Origin: an uncultured Bacilli bacterium | Lineage (GTDB): Bacteria > Bacillota_I > Bacilli_A > RF39 > UBA660 | Length of the DNA: 64,000 nucleotides | Direction: 5' to 3' | Assembly: GCA_934130165.1 (NCBI GenBank) | Contig: CAKOXO010000001.1 | Span: 186,001 to 250,000 of the forward strand | Part shown: in pieces, positions 1 to 7,857 of the stretch | Layout: each line of letters opens with the position of its first letter | Position numbering within the stretch: the first letter of the stretch is position 1 | The notes under the pieces: model-generated | Database searches by the model: none | What the model was told of the DNA's origin: nothing | Seen by the model: the letters and a program-made list of their open reading frames with translations, nothing else | Program-made: the position numbers and the translations under genes

Positions 1-34
1 TTGGTTAATATAATAAAATATAAAAGGTGATATA

Positions 35-574
35 ATGTCTTTAATTTTATTATATTTTTTTATGGCAATAGGTTTGAGTATGGATGCTTTTTCTTTAGCG
101 ATAGTTTATGGAACTAATGGAATAGAAAAGAAAAAAGCAATTATATTAAGTTTATTTGTAGGAATACTTCATTTTATAATGCCAAATGTTGGGAATATAT
201 TAGGTAAACAATTTTTAAATGGTTTTATAGTCTATGGTAATATTATAACAGCATTAGTTTTCCTAGTATTAGCAATCCAAATGATTTTATCCTTTAAAGA
301 ACAGGAAGAAGCAAAATCAATAGATAACTATCTAGAAATGTTTTTCTTTGCTATTGCAGTATCAATAGATAGCTTTACTGTTGGAATAGCTTTATCATTA
401 GATAATCAAAATCTCCTTTTAGGAGGACTTATATTTTCAATTGTAAGTGCAACCTTTACTTTCTTAGGGTTACTATTAGGAAAATTATTAAATGATAAAA
501 CTGGTTCAATTTCCAAATTAATTGGGATTATTATATTAATAATATTTACAATTAAATATTTATTTAATATATAA
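35..574 (+). CDS. mntP: MntP-type manganese efflux pump
   Basis: This 179-residue polytopic membrane protein resembles the MntP/YtaF (DUF204) family, which exports Mn2+ across the cytoplasmic membrane. Two internally repeated segments are visible: GLSMDAFSLAI near residue 13 and AVSIDSFTVGIALS near residue 110. Each carries the conserved acidic residue in a membrane helix, the hallmark of the duplicated three-helix unit. About six hydrophobic segments fill the chain, and the length matches the family. The ATG at 35 follows an AAAGGTGA ribosome binding site. The gene is not obviously co-transcribed with murA, which has its own promoter. Substrate specificity is inferred from the family only. 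Confidence 0.8.
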   Translation: MSLILLYFFMAIGLSMDAFSLAIVYGTNGIEKKKAIILSLFVGILHFIMPNVGNILGKQFLNGFIVYGNIITALVFLVLAIQMILSFKEQEEAKSIDNYLEMFFFAIAVSIDSFTVGIALSLDNQNLLLGGLIFSIVSATFTFLGLLLGKLLNDKTGSISKLIGIIILIIFTIKYLFNI

Positions 575-615
575 TTTTTAAAAAGCAAAAAGTCACATTA
601 TAATTTGTATATTTA

Positions 616-644
616 TTGACTAAATACCTTAAATTATCTATAAT
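616..644 (+). promoter_or_regulatory. Sigma-A-type promoter for murA
   Basis: TTGACT at 616-621 and a perfect TATAAT at 639-644 are separated by exactly 17 bases. This predicts a transcript starting near 651 with a leader of about 80 nt before murA. It is one of the best-matching promoters in the window. Confidence 0.75.
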
Positions 645-729
645 TAATAGTATGATTAGAAGTCAAAGTGTAACTACTTTTTAAGATAATAATAAAATAA
701 TATAGATTAAATAGATTTGAGGTATGAAA

Positions 730-1983
730 ATGAAAGTTTTAGAAATAAATGGAAATCAAGAATTATCTGGGACTATAAGAATAAGTGGTGCAAAAAATGC
801 TAGTGTTGCATTAATACCAGCTGCAATTCTATCAGATGAAGAAACAACTATCTGTAATGTTCCAGAAATAACTGATACAGATGCTTTATGCGAAATATTA
901 GATTTGTTAAATGCAGATGTTAAAAGAGCAAGTGAAAGTATTGTAATAGATCCAACTAATATAAAAAATATAGAAATAAATGAATTATGTTGCAAGAAAT
1001 TAAGAGCTTCATATTATTTTATGGGAGCATTACTAGGAAAATATAAAAAAGCGGAAATGTGCTTTCCAGGAGGTTGTTCTATAGGAAAAAGACCTATTAA
1101 TTTACACTTAAAAGGTTTTGAAGCTTTAGGTGCAACTGTCACAAATAAAGGCAATAAATATATTGTAGAGGCAGATGAATTAAGTGGTGCAAATATTTAT
1201 CTTGATTTTGCATCTGTTGGTGCTACAATTAATATTATGTTAGCAGCAACACGTGCAAAAGGAACTACAATAATAGATAATGCTGCAAAAGAACCTGAAA
1301 TTGTAAATATAGCCACATTTTTAAATAGTATGGGAGCAAAAATATCAGGAGCAGGAACATCAACTATAAAAATAGAAGGTGTTGATTACCTACATGGATG
1401 CTTCCACGAAGTTATTCCTGATAGAATTGAAGCAGGAACATATATGATTATTGGAGCATTGTGCGGTAATAAGCTTAAGATTGATAATATAATTCCAACC
1501 CATGTAGAAGCTTTAACATCAAAACTTCAAGAAGCAGGAGTAGAGGTTGAAATAGGTGCTGACTATGTAACAGTATCAAAACCAAAAGAGTATCTTCCTG
1601 TTAATATAAAAACAATGCCATATCCAGGATTTCCAACAGATTTACAACAACCATTTACAGTATTATTAACTCAATGCGATGGAAAAAGTAAAGTAGAAGA
1701 AACCATTTATGAAAATAGATTTATGCATATTGCATATTTAAATGATCTAGGAGCGGATATAACAGTTAAAAATCAAACAGCTACAGTATTTGGACCAACT
1801 AGTTTAGTTGGAACCAAAGTTGTTGCAACAGATTTACGTGCTGGAGCAGCTATGGTAGTAGCAGGATTGCTAGCAAAAGGTACAACAACAATAACTAATA
1901 TTGAACACATTTTAAGAGGTTATGAACAAATAGTAGAAAAATTAATAAGTGTAGGTGCTAAAATTGAGAATAAAGAAATATAA
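730..1983 (+). CDS. murA: UDP-N-acetylglucosamine 1-carboxyvinyltransferase
   Basis: MurA transfers enolpyruvate from PEP to UDP-GlcNAc, the first committed step of peptidoglycan synthesis in the cytoplasm. The 417-residue protein has the EPSP-synthase-like fold signature. The active-site loop FPGGCSIGKRP (around residues 114-124) holds the catalytic Cys that fosfomycin modifies. The GGAGCAAT-type repeats, DLRAGAAMVVAG and the C-terminal I.RGYE..V.KL element are all present. I chose ATG 730 over the in-frame ATG 724 because GAGG at 719-722 is 7 nt from 730 but only 1 nt from 724. It is close to rpmE and the sporulation genes, as in Bacillus. Confidence 0.95.
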   Translation: MKVLEINGNQELSGTIRISGAKNASVALIPAAILSDEETTICNVPEITDTDALCEILDLLNADVKRASESIVIDPTNIKNIEINELCCKKLRASYYFMGALLGKYKKAEMCFPGGCSIGKRPINLHLKGFEALGATVTNKGNKYIVEADELSGANIYLDFASVGATINIMLAATRAKGTTIIDNAAKEPEIVNIATFLNSMGAKISGAGTSTIKIEGVDYLHGCFHEVIPDRIEAGTYMIIGALCGNKLKIDNIIPTHVEALTSKLQEAGVEVEIGADYVTVSKPKEYLPVNIKTMPYPGFPTDLQQPFTVLLTQCDGKSKVEETIYENRFMHIAYLNDLGADITVKNQTATVFGPTSLVGTKVVATDLRAGAAMVVAGLLAKGTTTITNIEHILRGYEQIVEKLISVGAKIENKEI

Positions 1984-2016
1984 TATATAGACTTTATTCT
2001 TTTTTTTGGAGGTAAA

Positions 2017-2736
2017 ATGAAATTTTTAAAGAAACATATTAAAATACTAGTATTAATTTTTACATGCTTATTGATATATTTGATATATAACAAAAATAAT
2101 ATAAATAATATTACCTATTTATCATTAGGTGATGAATATGCGATGGGAATTAATTCGTATGGAGTAAAAGATTATGGGTATAATGATTATCTAAAAGATT
2201 ATTTAGAAAAAAATAACAAATTACATAAGTATTATAATAATTTTTCATACAAAGAAATTAGAATTAATGATTTGTATAAAGATATTTTAATAAATGAGGA
2301 AAATAGTGATGGTGAAAATTTAAAAAAAGCACTAAGAGATTCTAATCTTTTAACAATATCGATAGGTTTAAATGATTTAATATATAGGACTTCCATTAAT
2401 AATAAGTTATCCAATTATCAGCAAGAAAAGATAATTAGTGATATAAAACAGGATTATAAAAAATTATTAACAGAAATTAGAAAATATTATAGGTATGATA
2501 TTTATATAATTGGTTACAATAACTTTTATCCACAAAATACTGTGGAAAGAAAAATGCTAAATGAATTAAATTTAGCAATAAAGGAGTTATCCACAGAAAA
2601 AAATATAAATTTTATAGAAATAGATAATCTTTTCAACAAAAACAGTGGATATTTAGAAAATCCAGATAGTAATTTCCCCAATACTAGTGGATATAAACAA
2701 ATTTATAATAAAATAATAGAAAAAATAACTTTATAA
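2017..2736 (+). CDS. Membrane-anchored SGNH/GDSL-like protein, probable pseudoenzyme
   Basis: The 239-residue protein has an N-terminal signal anchor (residues 9-24) followed by an SGNH-hydrolase-like domain outside the membrane. Block I reads YLSLGDEYAMG, so the nucleophile position of the GDS motif is Glu40. Block III (IGLNDL) is intact. The C-terminal block reads DSNFPNTSGY, with Phe220 where the catalytic His of D..HPN..GY would be. Two of the three catalytic positions therefore appear lost, suggesting a binding or structural role rather than esterase activity. GGAGG at 2008-2012 precedes ATG 2017. It follows murA by 33 bases and is probably co-transcribed. The family assignment is firm; the loss of activity is inferred. 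Confidence 0.7.
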   Translation: MKFLKKHIKILVLIFTCLLIYLIYNKNNINNITYLSLGDEYAMGINSYGVKDYGYNDYLKDYLEKNNKLHKYYNNFSYKEIRINDLYKDILINEENSDGENLKKALRDSNLLTISIGLNDLIYRTSINNKLSNYQQEKIISDIKQDYKKLLTEIRKYYRYDIYIIGYNNFYPQNTVERKMLNELNLAIKELSTEKNINFIEIDNLFNKNSGYLENPDSNFPNTSGYKQIYNKIIEKITL

Positions 2737-2758
2737 TTCCACAAATTTATGAAAAGGC

Positions 2759-2787
2759 TTGAAAAAAATAAAAATAGCTGATATACT
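2759..2787 (+). promoter_or_regulatory. Sigma-A-type promoter for rpmE
   Basis: TTGAAA at 2759-2764 and TATACT at 2782-2787 are spaced by 17 bases. Transcription would begin near 2794, giving a leader of about 54 nt that contains the hairpin listed at 2805-2830. Confidence 0.7.
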
Positions 2788-2804
2788 AATAACGCATTTA
2801 ATTA

Positions 2805-2830
2805 CTATGACTTGGTTTAGTTAGTCATGG
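2805..2830 (+). promoter_or_regulatory. Leader hairpin before rpmE (possible L31 autoregulatory site)
   Basis: CTATGACT at 2805-2812 pairs with AGTCATGG at 2823-2830 (one G-U pair) around a 10-nt loop. It ends four bases before the AAGGAGA ribosome binding site. L31 leaders that bind the ribosomal protein are known in Firmicutes. Assignment to that class here rests only on position and hairpin, not on a consensus match. Confidence 0.35.
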
Positions 2831-2847
2831 CGGAAGGAGAGAAGAGT

Positions 2848-3069
2848 ATGAAAAAAGGAATCCATCCAAACTATATGGATTGTACAGTAACTTGTGCTTG
2901 TGGAGAAACTTTTACTACTAGATCAAATAAAGAAGCTATCAATGTAGAAGTTTGTTCTAAATGTCATCCTTTTTATACAGGTAAACAAAGAGGAGCATCA
3001 CGTGCAGGTAATGTAGATAAGTTTTATAAAAGATATAATATGGAAAAACCAGAAAATGAAGCTGCTTAA
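2848..3069 (+). CDS. rpmE: 50S ribosomal protein L31, zinc-binding form
   Basis: This 73-residue large-subunit ribosomal protein begins MKKGIHPNY, as L31 proteins do. It is the zinc-containing (C+) type: Cys16, Cys18, Cys36 and Cys39 form the CxC...CxxC metal site, followed by HPFYTGKQR. An ATG at 2827 is also in frame. The start at 2848 is chosen because AAGGAGA (2834-2840) lies 7 nt upstream and the family begins there. It has its own promoter and leader hairpin. Zn-type L31 can serve as a zinc store that is replaced under limitation; I saw no Zn-free paralogue here. Confidence 0.95.
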   Translation: MKKGIHPNYMDCTVTCACGETFTTRSNKEAINVEVCSKCHPFYTGKQRGASRAGNVDKFYKRYNMEKPENEAA

Positions 3070-3081
3070 TAGCAGTTTTTA
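3060..3081 (+). terminator. Intrinsic terminator overlapping the end of rpmE
   Basis: AGCTGC (3060-3065) pairs with GCAGTT (3072-3077), followed by TTTATTTT. The stem overlaps the rpmE stop codon. Confidence 0.6.
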
Positions 3082-3115
3082 TTTTGTTATGTTAAAATAA
3101 TATAGAGGTGAAAAT

Positions 3116-3553
3116 ATGAAAATAGGAATAGTTAGTGACCATAGAGGTTATGAATTAAAAAAGGAATTAGTAAAAGAATTAACTAATTATGAGTTAATAG
3201 ATTACGGAACGTATAGTACAGAAAGTGTTGATTATCCAGATTATGCTTTCTTATTAGGAGATAAAGTAGTAAAAAAGGAAGTAGACTATGGAATAGCTAT
3301 ATGTGGAAGTGGAATAGGTATTAGTATTGCTTGCAATAAAGTAAATGGGATAAGATGTGCAAAAGTAAATACAGTTTTAGATGCAAAAATGACAAGATTA
3401 GATAATGATGCAAATATAATAGCACTTTCTGCTAAAACAAATAAAAATGATGCAATTGAATTAATTAATACATTTTTAGAAACGAGTTTTTCAAATGAAG
3501 AAAGACATATAAATAGAATTAATAAAATTAAAAATTATGAGGAAAATAGATAA
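3116..3553 (+). CDS. rpiB: Ribose-5-phosphate isomerase B
   Basis: RpiB interconverts ribose 5-phosphate and ribulose 5-phosphate in the pentose phosphate pathway. The 145-residue length fits the LacAB/RpiB family. It starts with MKIGIVSDHRGYELK, containing the substrate-binding D-H pair. The CGSGIGISIACNK loop (about residues 63-75) holds the catalytic Cys. An RLDNDAN..ALSA segment follows, as in RpiB. GAGGTG precedes ATG 3116. It overlaps the next gene by one base (TAATG), so the two are translationally coupled. An allose-phosphate isomerase role is possible but less likely given the housekeeping context. Confidence 0.93.
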   Translation: MKIGIVSDHRGYELKKELVKELTNYELIDYGTYSTESVDYPDYAFLLGDKVVKKEVDYGIAICGSGIGISIACNKVNGIRCAKVNTVLDAKMTRLDNDANIIALSAKTNKNDAIELINTFLETSFSNEERHINRINKIKNYEENR

Positions 3554-3750
3554 TGATAGGTAAATTTTTATTATATATAATTGTTACTATATTAGTAATT
3601 TGGTCAATGGATTCAGTAAACATAAATAAAATTTTTAAAAAAAATAAAATTATGGAGGCTAGATTATTTTACTTTTTTCTAGGAATATCTTTAATTTATT
3701 TGGTAACTAATTTTTTATGGGATTTATTTACAGTTGGAAAAATTTTTTAA
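3553..3750 (+). CDS. DUF1146 (YwzB-type) small membrane protein
   Basis: This 65-residue protein has two predicted transmembrane helices (about residues 5-20 and 38-60) joined by a short basic loop. Size, two-helix layout and N-terminal WSMDSVNI element resemble the DUF1146/YwzB family, found in Bacillus close to murAA and spoIIQ as here. Its function is unknown. Start and stop overlap rpiB by one base, suggesting coupled translation. No catalytic motif is visible. Confidence 0.6.
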   Translation: MIGKFLLYIIVTILVIWSMDSVNINKIFKKNKIMEARLFYFFLGISLIYLVTNFLWDLFTVGKIF

Positions 3751-3762
3751 AAGAAGTATAAA

Positions 3763-3794
3763 ACCTCATTTTTTGTTCAAACTCTAAATGAGGT
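3763..3794 (+). promoter_or_regulatory. Inverted repeat sequestering the spoIIQ ribosome binding site
   Basis: ACCTCATTT at 3763-3771 is perfectly complementary to AAATGAGGT at 3786-3794, with a 14-nt loop. The right arm contains the GAGG ribosome binding site of spoIIQ (3790-3793). No U-run follows on the + strand, so it does not look like a terminator. It could gate translation of read-through transcripts from rpiB. Confidence 0.45.
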
Positions 3795-3801
3795 GAAAAA
3801 A

Positions 3802-4443
3802 ATGAGAAGAAGAAGAAAGTTAAAGGCATATGTAATTCCAAGTTTATATGTGATATTAGTTGCTACTATAGCTATTGGTGGATTCATGATAAGCAAGACT
3901 ATGAAAAACAATAAGGTTGATGAAGGTAACAATGAATATACTTACGTATCCAGTGTTATTACAACCCCTGATATAGCTGTTATTAATGAATCAAACAAAA
4001 TGTTAAAACCTTATACAGACGAAAAAGTAACAGTAGGTAAAAGTTACTATGATTATAAGGCAGAAAGTAAACAACAGGAAAATTCTATAACATATTATGA
4101 TGGAAGTTATATTCAAAATTCAGGAATTGACTATACTGCAGAAGAAGTATTTGATGTTGTTTCAGTAATGGATGGCACAGTAACTGATGTAAGAGAAGAT
4201 GAGTTATTAGGAAAAGTTGTTGAAATAAAACATAATAATGGTTATGTAACTTCATATCAAAGTCTTAGTGAAGTATCAGTAAAAAAAGATGATACAGTAA
4301 CAAAAGGTCAGATCATTGGTAAAAGTGGAACTAATAAAATAGATAAAGACATGGGAAATCATTTACATTTCGAATTATATGCTAATGGACAAACTGCAGA
4401 TCCTAATCTTTATATTGATAAAGAAATAAAAACAAAGGAATAA
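3802..4443 (+). CDS. spoIIQ: SpoIIQ-like forespore engulfment protein (degenerate LytM domain)
   Basis: SpoIIQ is a forespore membrane protein that pairs with SpoIIIAH across the intermembrane space during engulfment. The 213-residue protein has a basic N-terminus, one transmembrane helix (about residues 10-30), a linker, and an M23/LytM-type domain. The segment DELLGKVVEIKHNNGYVTSYQ-SLSEVSVKK-D resembles SpoIIQ more than generic M23 enzymes. HLHFE is intact, but the upstream HxGxD motif reads N106-S-G-I-D110, so one zinc ligand is missing, comparable with the inactive Bacillus protein. I chose ATG 3802 because GAGG at 3790-3793 is 8 nt away; GTG 3793 overlaps it. spoIIID and mbl follow, as in Bacillus. 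Confidence 0.82.
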   Translation: MRRRRKLKAYVIPSLYVILVATIAIGGFMISKTMKNNKVDEGNNEYTYVSSVITTPDIAVINESNKMLKPYTDEKVTVGKSYYDYKAESKQQENSITYYDGSYIQNSGIDYTAEEVFDVVSVMDGTVTDVREDELLGKVVEIKHNNGYVTSYQSLSEVSVKKDDTVTKGQIIGKSGTNKIDKDMGNHLHFELYANGQTADPNLYIDKEIKTKE

Positions 4444-4445
4444 AT

Positions 4446-4508
4446 AAAAACATTGTAGTAATGTGATGTTCACTATAATTAAAATGCATCACTAATACAA
4501 TGTTTTTT
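4446..4508 (+). terminator. Long-stem terminator after spoIIQ
   Basis: AAAAACATTGTA at 4446-4457 pairs with TACAATGTTTTT at the right side, extended inward by an imperfect GTGATG/CATCAC stem. A T-run ends near 4508. Confidence 0.75.
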
Positions 4509-4575
4509 TGGTTTATAGATTTTTTTCTCATATTTTTAAATCATTTAATTATAATTTATTAAGAGGAATGATTAA

Positions 4576-4827
4576 ATGAAAGAGTATATAGAAAAAAGAA
4601 TAATAGAGGAAGCTAATATTATTATAAATACAAAAATAACAATAAGGGATTTATCAAAGATAATAGGTGTAAGTAAAAGTACTATTCATAATGATATGCA
4701 AAATAGATTAAAATGTATAAATAAAGAGTTATATGATAAGGTTCAAAGTGTTTTTTTAGACCATATTAGGACAAGACATTACTTAGGAGGACTATCTACA
4801 CAAAAAAAATACAAAAAAGTAATATAA
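4576..4827 (+). CDS. spoIIID: Sporulation transcription factor SpoIIID
   Basis: SpoIIID is a small DNA-binding regulator of mother-cell gene expression that links the sigma-E and sigma-K programmes. The 83-residue length matches. The N-terminus MKEYIEKRIIEEANIII-T matches the family. A helix-turn-helix (DLSKIIGVSKSTIHNDM, about residues 26-42) and the basic C-terminal HYLGG.ST..KYK tail are also present. AGAGGA at 4562-4567 is 8 nt before ATG 4576. Position between spoIIQ and mbl is the Bacillus arrangement. It is strong evidence that the organism sporulates or recently did. I could not identify a convincing sigma-E promoter. Confidence 0.93.
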   Translation: MKEYIEKRIIEEANIIINTKITIRDLSKIIGVSKSTIHNDMQNRLKCINKELYDKVQSVFLDHIRTRHYLGGLSTQKKYKKVI

Positions 4828-4840
4828 AATCGTAAAAATA

Positions 4841-4849
4841 TGGTAAAAT
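4841..4849 (+). promoter_or_regulatory. Extended -10 promoter before mbl
   Basis: TGGTAAAAT (TGn plus TAAAAT) sits 33 bases before the mbl start. The same TATGGTAAAATA string recurs upstream of agrA at 7099-7107. Confidence 0.45.
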
Positions 4850-4881
4850 ATATAATGACTTAAGAAAAGGACGTGATATTA

Positions 4882-5874
4882 ATGTTATCAAAGGATATTG
4901 GAATAGATTTAGGAACTGCAAATGTATTAATTTATATAAAAGGACAAGGCATAGTTTTAAATGAACCAAGTATAGTTGCAATAGATACTGAAAGTAAAAG
5001 GGTAATAGCCGTAGGAAAAGAAGCTAATGAAATGCTAGGAAGAACTCCTGGAAAAGTAAAGGCTATTAGACCAATGAAGGATGGAGTAATAGCTGATTTT
5101 GAAATTACTGAAATTATGCTTAATACTTTTATAAAGAAAATAAAAGGTAAGTCATTTTTAACAAGACCTAAAATTTTAATTTGTTGTCCATCTAATATTA
5201 CGCCAGTTGAAAAGAATGCTATAAAAGAAGCAGCTGAACGTACTGGAGCTAGAAGGGTTTATATAGAAGAAGAACCTAAAGTAGCAGCTATTGGTGCTGG
5301 TATGGATATTTCTAAACCTACAGCTAATATGGTAATAGACATTGGTGGTGGAACAACAGATATAGCAATCCTTTCATTAAATGATATTGTAACAAGTGCT
5401 TCTATTAGAGTAGCTGGAAATGTTTTTGATCAAGATATTATAAAGTATATAAGAGATAAATATAAGTTATTAATAGGAGAAAGGACAGCTGAAGATATAA
5501 AGATAAACTTTGCTAGTATATTTAAACCTGATAAAAAACATACTATAGAAGTAAAAGGAAGAAATTTAGTAACAGGACTTCCACATACAATAACTATTAA
5601 CGAAGAAGAAACAGAAGAAGCTCTACATGAGAGTATTTATAGAATTGTAAAAGCTACTACTAATGTATTAGAACAAACTCCTCCAGAACTTTCTGCAGAC
5701 ATAGTTAGCAGGGGTATAGTTCTAACAGGAGGAGGAGCTATGCTTAGGGGCTTAACCGATTTATTAACAAAAGAGTTAGAAGTACCTGTTTTAATAGCAG
5801 ATACACCATTAACTTGTGTAGTAGAAGGAACAGGAGTGCTTTTAGAAAATAAAAGTCAATTAGAAGAAGACTAA
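4882..5874 (+). CDS. mbl: MreB/Mbl actin-like cell-shape protein
   Basis: This 330-residue bacterial actin forms membrane-associated filaments that steer lateral wall synthesis. The MreB phosphate-1 loop DIGIDLGTANVLIY, the DIGGGTTDIAIL phosphate-2 loop and the C-terminal adenosine motif LTGGGAMLRGL are all present. Adjacency to spoIIID points to the Mbl subgroup rather than mreB of the mreBCD operon. I chose ATG 4882 over in-frame GTG 4873 because AAAAGGA (4865-4871) is 10 nt from the ATG but only 1 nt from the GTG. A terminator overlaps the stop. Confidence 0.92.
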   Translation: MLSKDIGIDLGTANVLIYIKGQGIVLNEPSIVAIDTESKRVIAVGKEANEMLGRTPGKVKAIRPMKDGVIADFEITEIMLNTFIKKIKGKSFLTRPKILICCPSNITPVEKNAIKEAAERTGARRVYIEEEPKVAAIGAGMDISKPTANMVIDIGGGTTDIAILSLNDIVTSASIRVAGNVFDQDIIKYIRDKYKLLIGERTAEDIKINFASIFKPDKKHTIEVKGRNLVTGLPHTITINEEETEEALHESIYRIVKATTNVLEQTPPELSADIVSRGIVLTGGGAMLRGLTDLLTKELEVPVLIADTPLTCVVEGTGVLLENKSQLEED

Positions 5875-5887
5875 TAAGTCTTTTTTT
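5867..5887 (+). terminator. Terminator overlapping the mbl stop
   Basis: AAGACT (5867-5872) pairs with AGTCTT (5877-5882) around AATA and is followed by seven T residues. Confidence 0.65.
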
Positions 5888-5908
5888 ATTTTCTATTTTA
5901 ATAAAGTT

Positions 5909-5917
5909 TGCTATAAT
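5909..5917 (+). promoter_or_regulatory. Extended -10 promoter before tagO/wecA
   Basis: TGCTATAAT combines a TGn extension with a perfect TATAAT, 23 bases before the ATG at 5940. No good -35 hexamer is visible. Confidence 0.5.
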
Positions 5918-5939
5918 TAAATAGAAAAGAGGAAATATT

Positions 5940-7046
5940 ATGAGAAGTGATATATTAGATACCTTAAAAATAGTATTAGTAACTTTTGTATTTACGGCTG
6001 CAATAATGCCTATAATGAAGAAGATTGCAATTCATATAGGAGCAGTAGATGTTCCAAGAAAAGATGAAGGAAATAGACATATTCATAAAAGAGTAGTACC
6101 AAAGCTTGGTGCATTAGGAATATATTTAGGTTTTTTATTTGGATATATGTTGTTTGGGCAGCAAAGCATTCAGATGAATTCAATTTTGATTGGTAGTTTT
6201 GTAGTAGTATTAACTGGGTTAGTTGATGATATAAAAGAAATTAGAGCTTATCAAAAAATGTTAGGACAACTAGCAGCTTCAGCAGTAATTGTTTTTTACG
6301 GAGGGATTCTTCTAAATAATATTACAGCTTTTGGATTTTCAATAGATTTTGGAGTATTTGCATATCCAATAACTATGCTATTTATAGTGGCTTGTTGTAA
6401 TATTATTAATTTAATAGATGGCCTTGATGGATTAAGTGGAGGAGTATGTAGTATTTTCTATTTAACTATAGGAATTATAGGTTTTTATCAAGCTAGAAGT
6501 GGAAGTTTAGTAATGATTCTTACATTTATAATGTTAGGGTCAACTCTTGGATTTCTTCTACATAACTTTTATCCAGCGAAAATTTTTGCTGGAGATTGTG
6601 CAACTTTTATGGGATTTATAATTTCAATAATTACCCTATTAGAATTTAAAGGACCTGCCTTAACATCATTCTTTGTTCCATTATTAATATTAGGTATTCC
6701 AATATTAGATACAGCTTTTGCAATAGTAAGAAGAATGTTAAAAAGGCAACCTATCTTTTCAGCTGATAAACAACATCTACATCATCAACTTTTAGGTATG
6801 AATTTCTCACAAAGAACAACAGTACTTATAATATATGGTATGAATATATTATTTGCAATGGCTTCGATATTATATACAATAAAGGATCCTGTTTTAGGAC
6901 AGATACTATATATAATAATTTTTATAATAGTATTATGGTTTGTATTTCATACAAGTATAATCTCTGATAAAAGTCCAAAATTAACAAAAAAACTGAAAGA
7001 TAAAATTAAATTATCAAACAAATCAAAGAAGAAAAAAAAGAAGTAA
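5940..7046 (+). CDS. tagO: Undecaprenyl-phosphate sugar-1-phosphate transferase (TagO/WecA type)
   Basis: The enzyme loads a GlcNAc-1-phosphate-type sugar onto undecaprenyl phosphate at the inner membrane face, starting wall teichoic acid or related glycopolymers. The 368-residue protein has about ten transmembrane helices. It shows the MraY/WecA signatures DVP..DEGNRHIH, GLVDDIKE (metal-binding Asp pair), NLIDGLDGLSGG, FAGDCATFMGF and the HLHHQLL histidine loop. The usual GDTGS-like motif reads GDCAT, a mild variation. The C-terminus is a highly basic Lys tail. Solo placement after mbl and before a terminator suggests its own transcript. tagO is used by homology; WecA-like substrates cannot be excluded. 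Confidence 0.88.
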   Translation: MRSDILDTLKIVLVTFVFTAAIMPIMKKIAIHIGAVDVPRKDEGNRHIHKRVVPKLGALGIYLGFLFGYMLFGQQSIQMNSILIGSFVVVLTGLVDDIKEIRAYQKMLGQLAASAVIVFYGGILLNNITAFGFSIDFGVFAYPITMLFIVACCNIINLIDGLDGLSGGVCSIFYLTIGIIGFYQARSGSLVMILTFIMLGSTLGFLLHNFYPAKIFAGDCATFMGFIISIITLLEFKGPALTSFFVPLLILGIPILDTAFAIVRRMLKRQPIFSADKQHLHHQLLGMNFSQRTTVLIIYGMNILFAMASILYTIKDPVLGQILYIIIFIIVLWFVFHTSIISDKSPKLTKKLKDKIKLSNKSKKKKKK

Positions 7047-7069
7047 CTTCCATATGAAGTTGCTTTTTT
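7043..7069 (+). terminator. Terminator after tagO
   Basis: GTAACTTC (7043-7050) pairs with GAAGTTGC (7056-7063), loop CATAT, followed by TTTTTT. Confidence 0.8.
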
Positions 7070-7098
7070 GTTAATCTTTCCTATAAATTGGAAAAATA

Positions 7099-7107
7099 TG
7101 GTAAAAT
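7099..7107 (+). promoter_or_regulatory. Extended -10 promoter before agrA
   Basis: TGGTAAAAT lies 19 bases upstream of the agrA start and is identical to the element before mbl. No -35 hexamer is apparent. Confidence 0.4.
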
Positions 7108-7125
7108 ATAAGCGATGGTGATAAT

Positions 7126-7857
7126 ATGATTAATTTTATAGTTTGTGAGGATGAAAAAGAAATAAGAGTAAATACAAAAAATCAAATAATTAAATTTATG
7201 ATGAATTATGATATTGATTATAAAATATACGAATTTGATGGTTATAATGCTAAATTCAATAAAATCGCAAGGACAGATAGTGGTTTTAAAATTTATTTTT
7301 TAGATATTAAAACAAATGCTGGTTCAGGTATTGATGCGGCTAGAATGATTAGAGAACAATATGATGATTGGGTATCTGTAATAATTGTGATGACTTCTTT
7401 TTCGGAGTACAAATATGAAGTTTTAAGTAGCAGATTATACTTGTTAGATTTTATAAATAAATTAGATAACTGTAACAAAAAGATTAAAGAAGATTTAATA
7501 ATTGCTATGAAACACTATGATAGAAAATATAAAATGCTAAGTTATGAATATAATCATACTTATTATAAAATAGAATATAGACAAATTTTGTATATTGAAA
7601 AAGAACCAGATAGTAAAAGATGTATAATCAAAACTAAAACAGGTGAACAAATAATTCCTGGAACATTAACAGATGTTTCTAAAAAGTTAGATGATAGATT
7701 TTTAAAAGTACACAAAAGTATGATCGTTAATACAAATGAAATAGCAAAATATGAAATCAAAAAGAATAAATTAACTTTTAAGAATGGTGAACATACACAC
7801 TTGATTGCTAGAGATAAGAAAAAGGAGTTGATAAAATATGTCAGCGATTGTGACTAG
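7126..7857 (+). CDS. agrA: AgrA-like LytTR response regulator
   Basis: This 243-residue two-component regulator has an N-terminal receiver domain (about residues 1-125), with Glu8-Asp9 acidic residues and phospho-acceptor Asp60 in YFLDIKTNAGSG. A C-terminal LytTR DNA-binding domain follows (about residues 135-240; YIEKEPDSKRC, FLKVHKSMIVN, FKNGE). LytTR regulators of this size partner with AgrC-type kinases and bind direct repeats at agr promoters. The gene overlaps the kinase gene by 20 bases. The peptide-processing half of the system is convergent downstream. GATGGTGATAAT precedes the ATG. Confidence 0.85.
   Translation: MINFIVCEDEKEIRVNTKNQIIKFMMNYDIDYKIYEFDGYNAKFNKIARTDSGFKIYFLDIKTNAGSGIDAARMIREQYDDWVSVIIVMTSFSEYKYEVLSSRLYLLDFINKLDNCNKKIKEDLIIAMKHYDRKYKMLSYEYNHTYYKIEYRQILYIEKEPDSKRCIIKTKTGEQIIPGTLTDVSKKLDDRFLKVHKSMIVNTNEIAKYEIKKNKLTFKNGEHTHLIARDKKKELIKYVSDCD

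Noticed and set aside
2586..2594. Perfect DnaA box TTATCCACA inside the SGNH-like gene
   Set aside because: Single box inside coding sequence with no second box nearby; likely chance.
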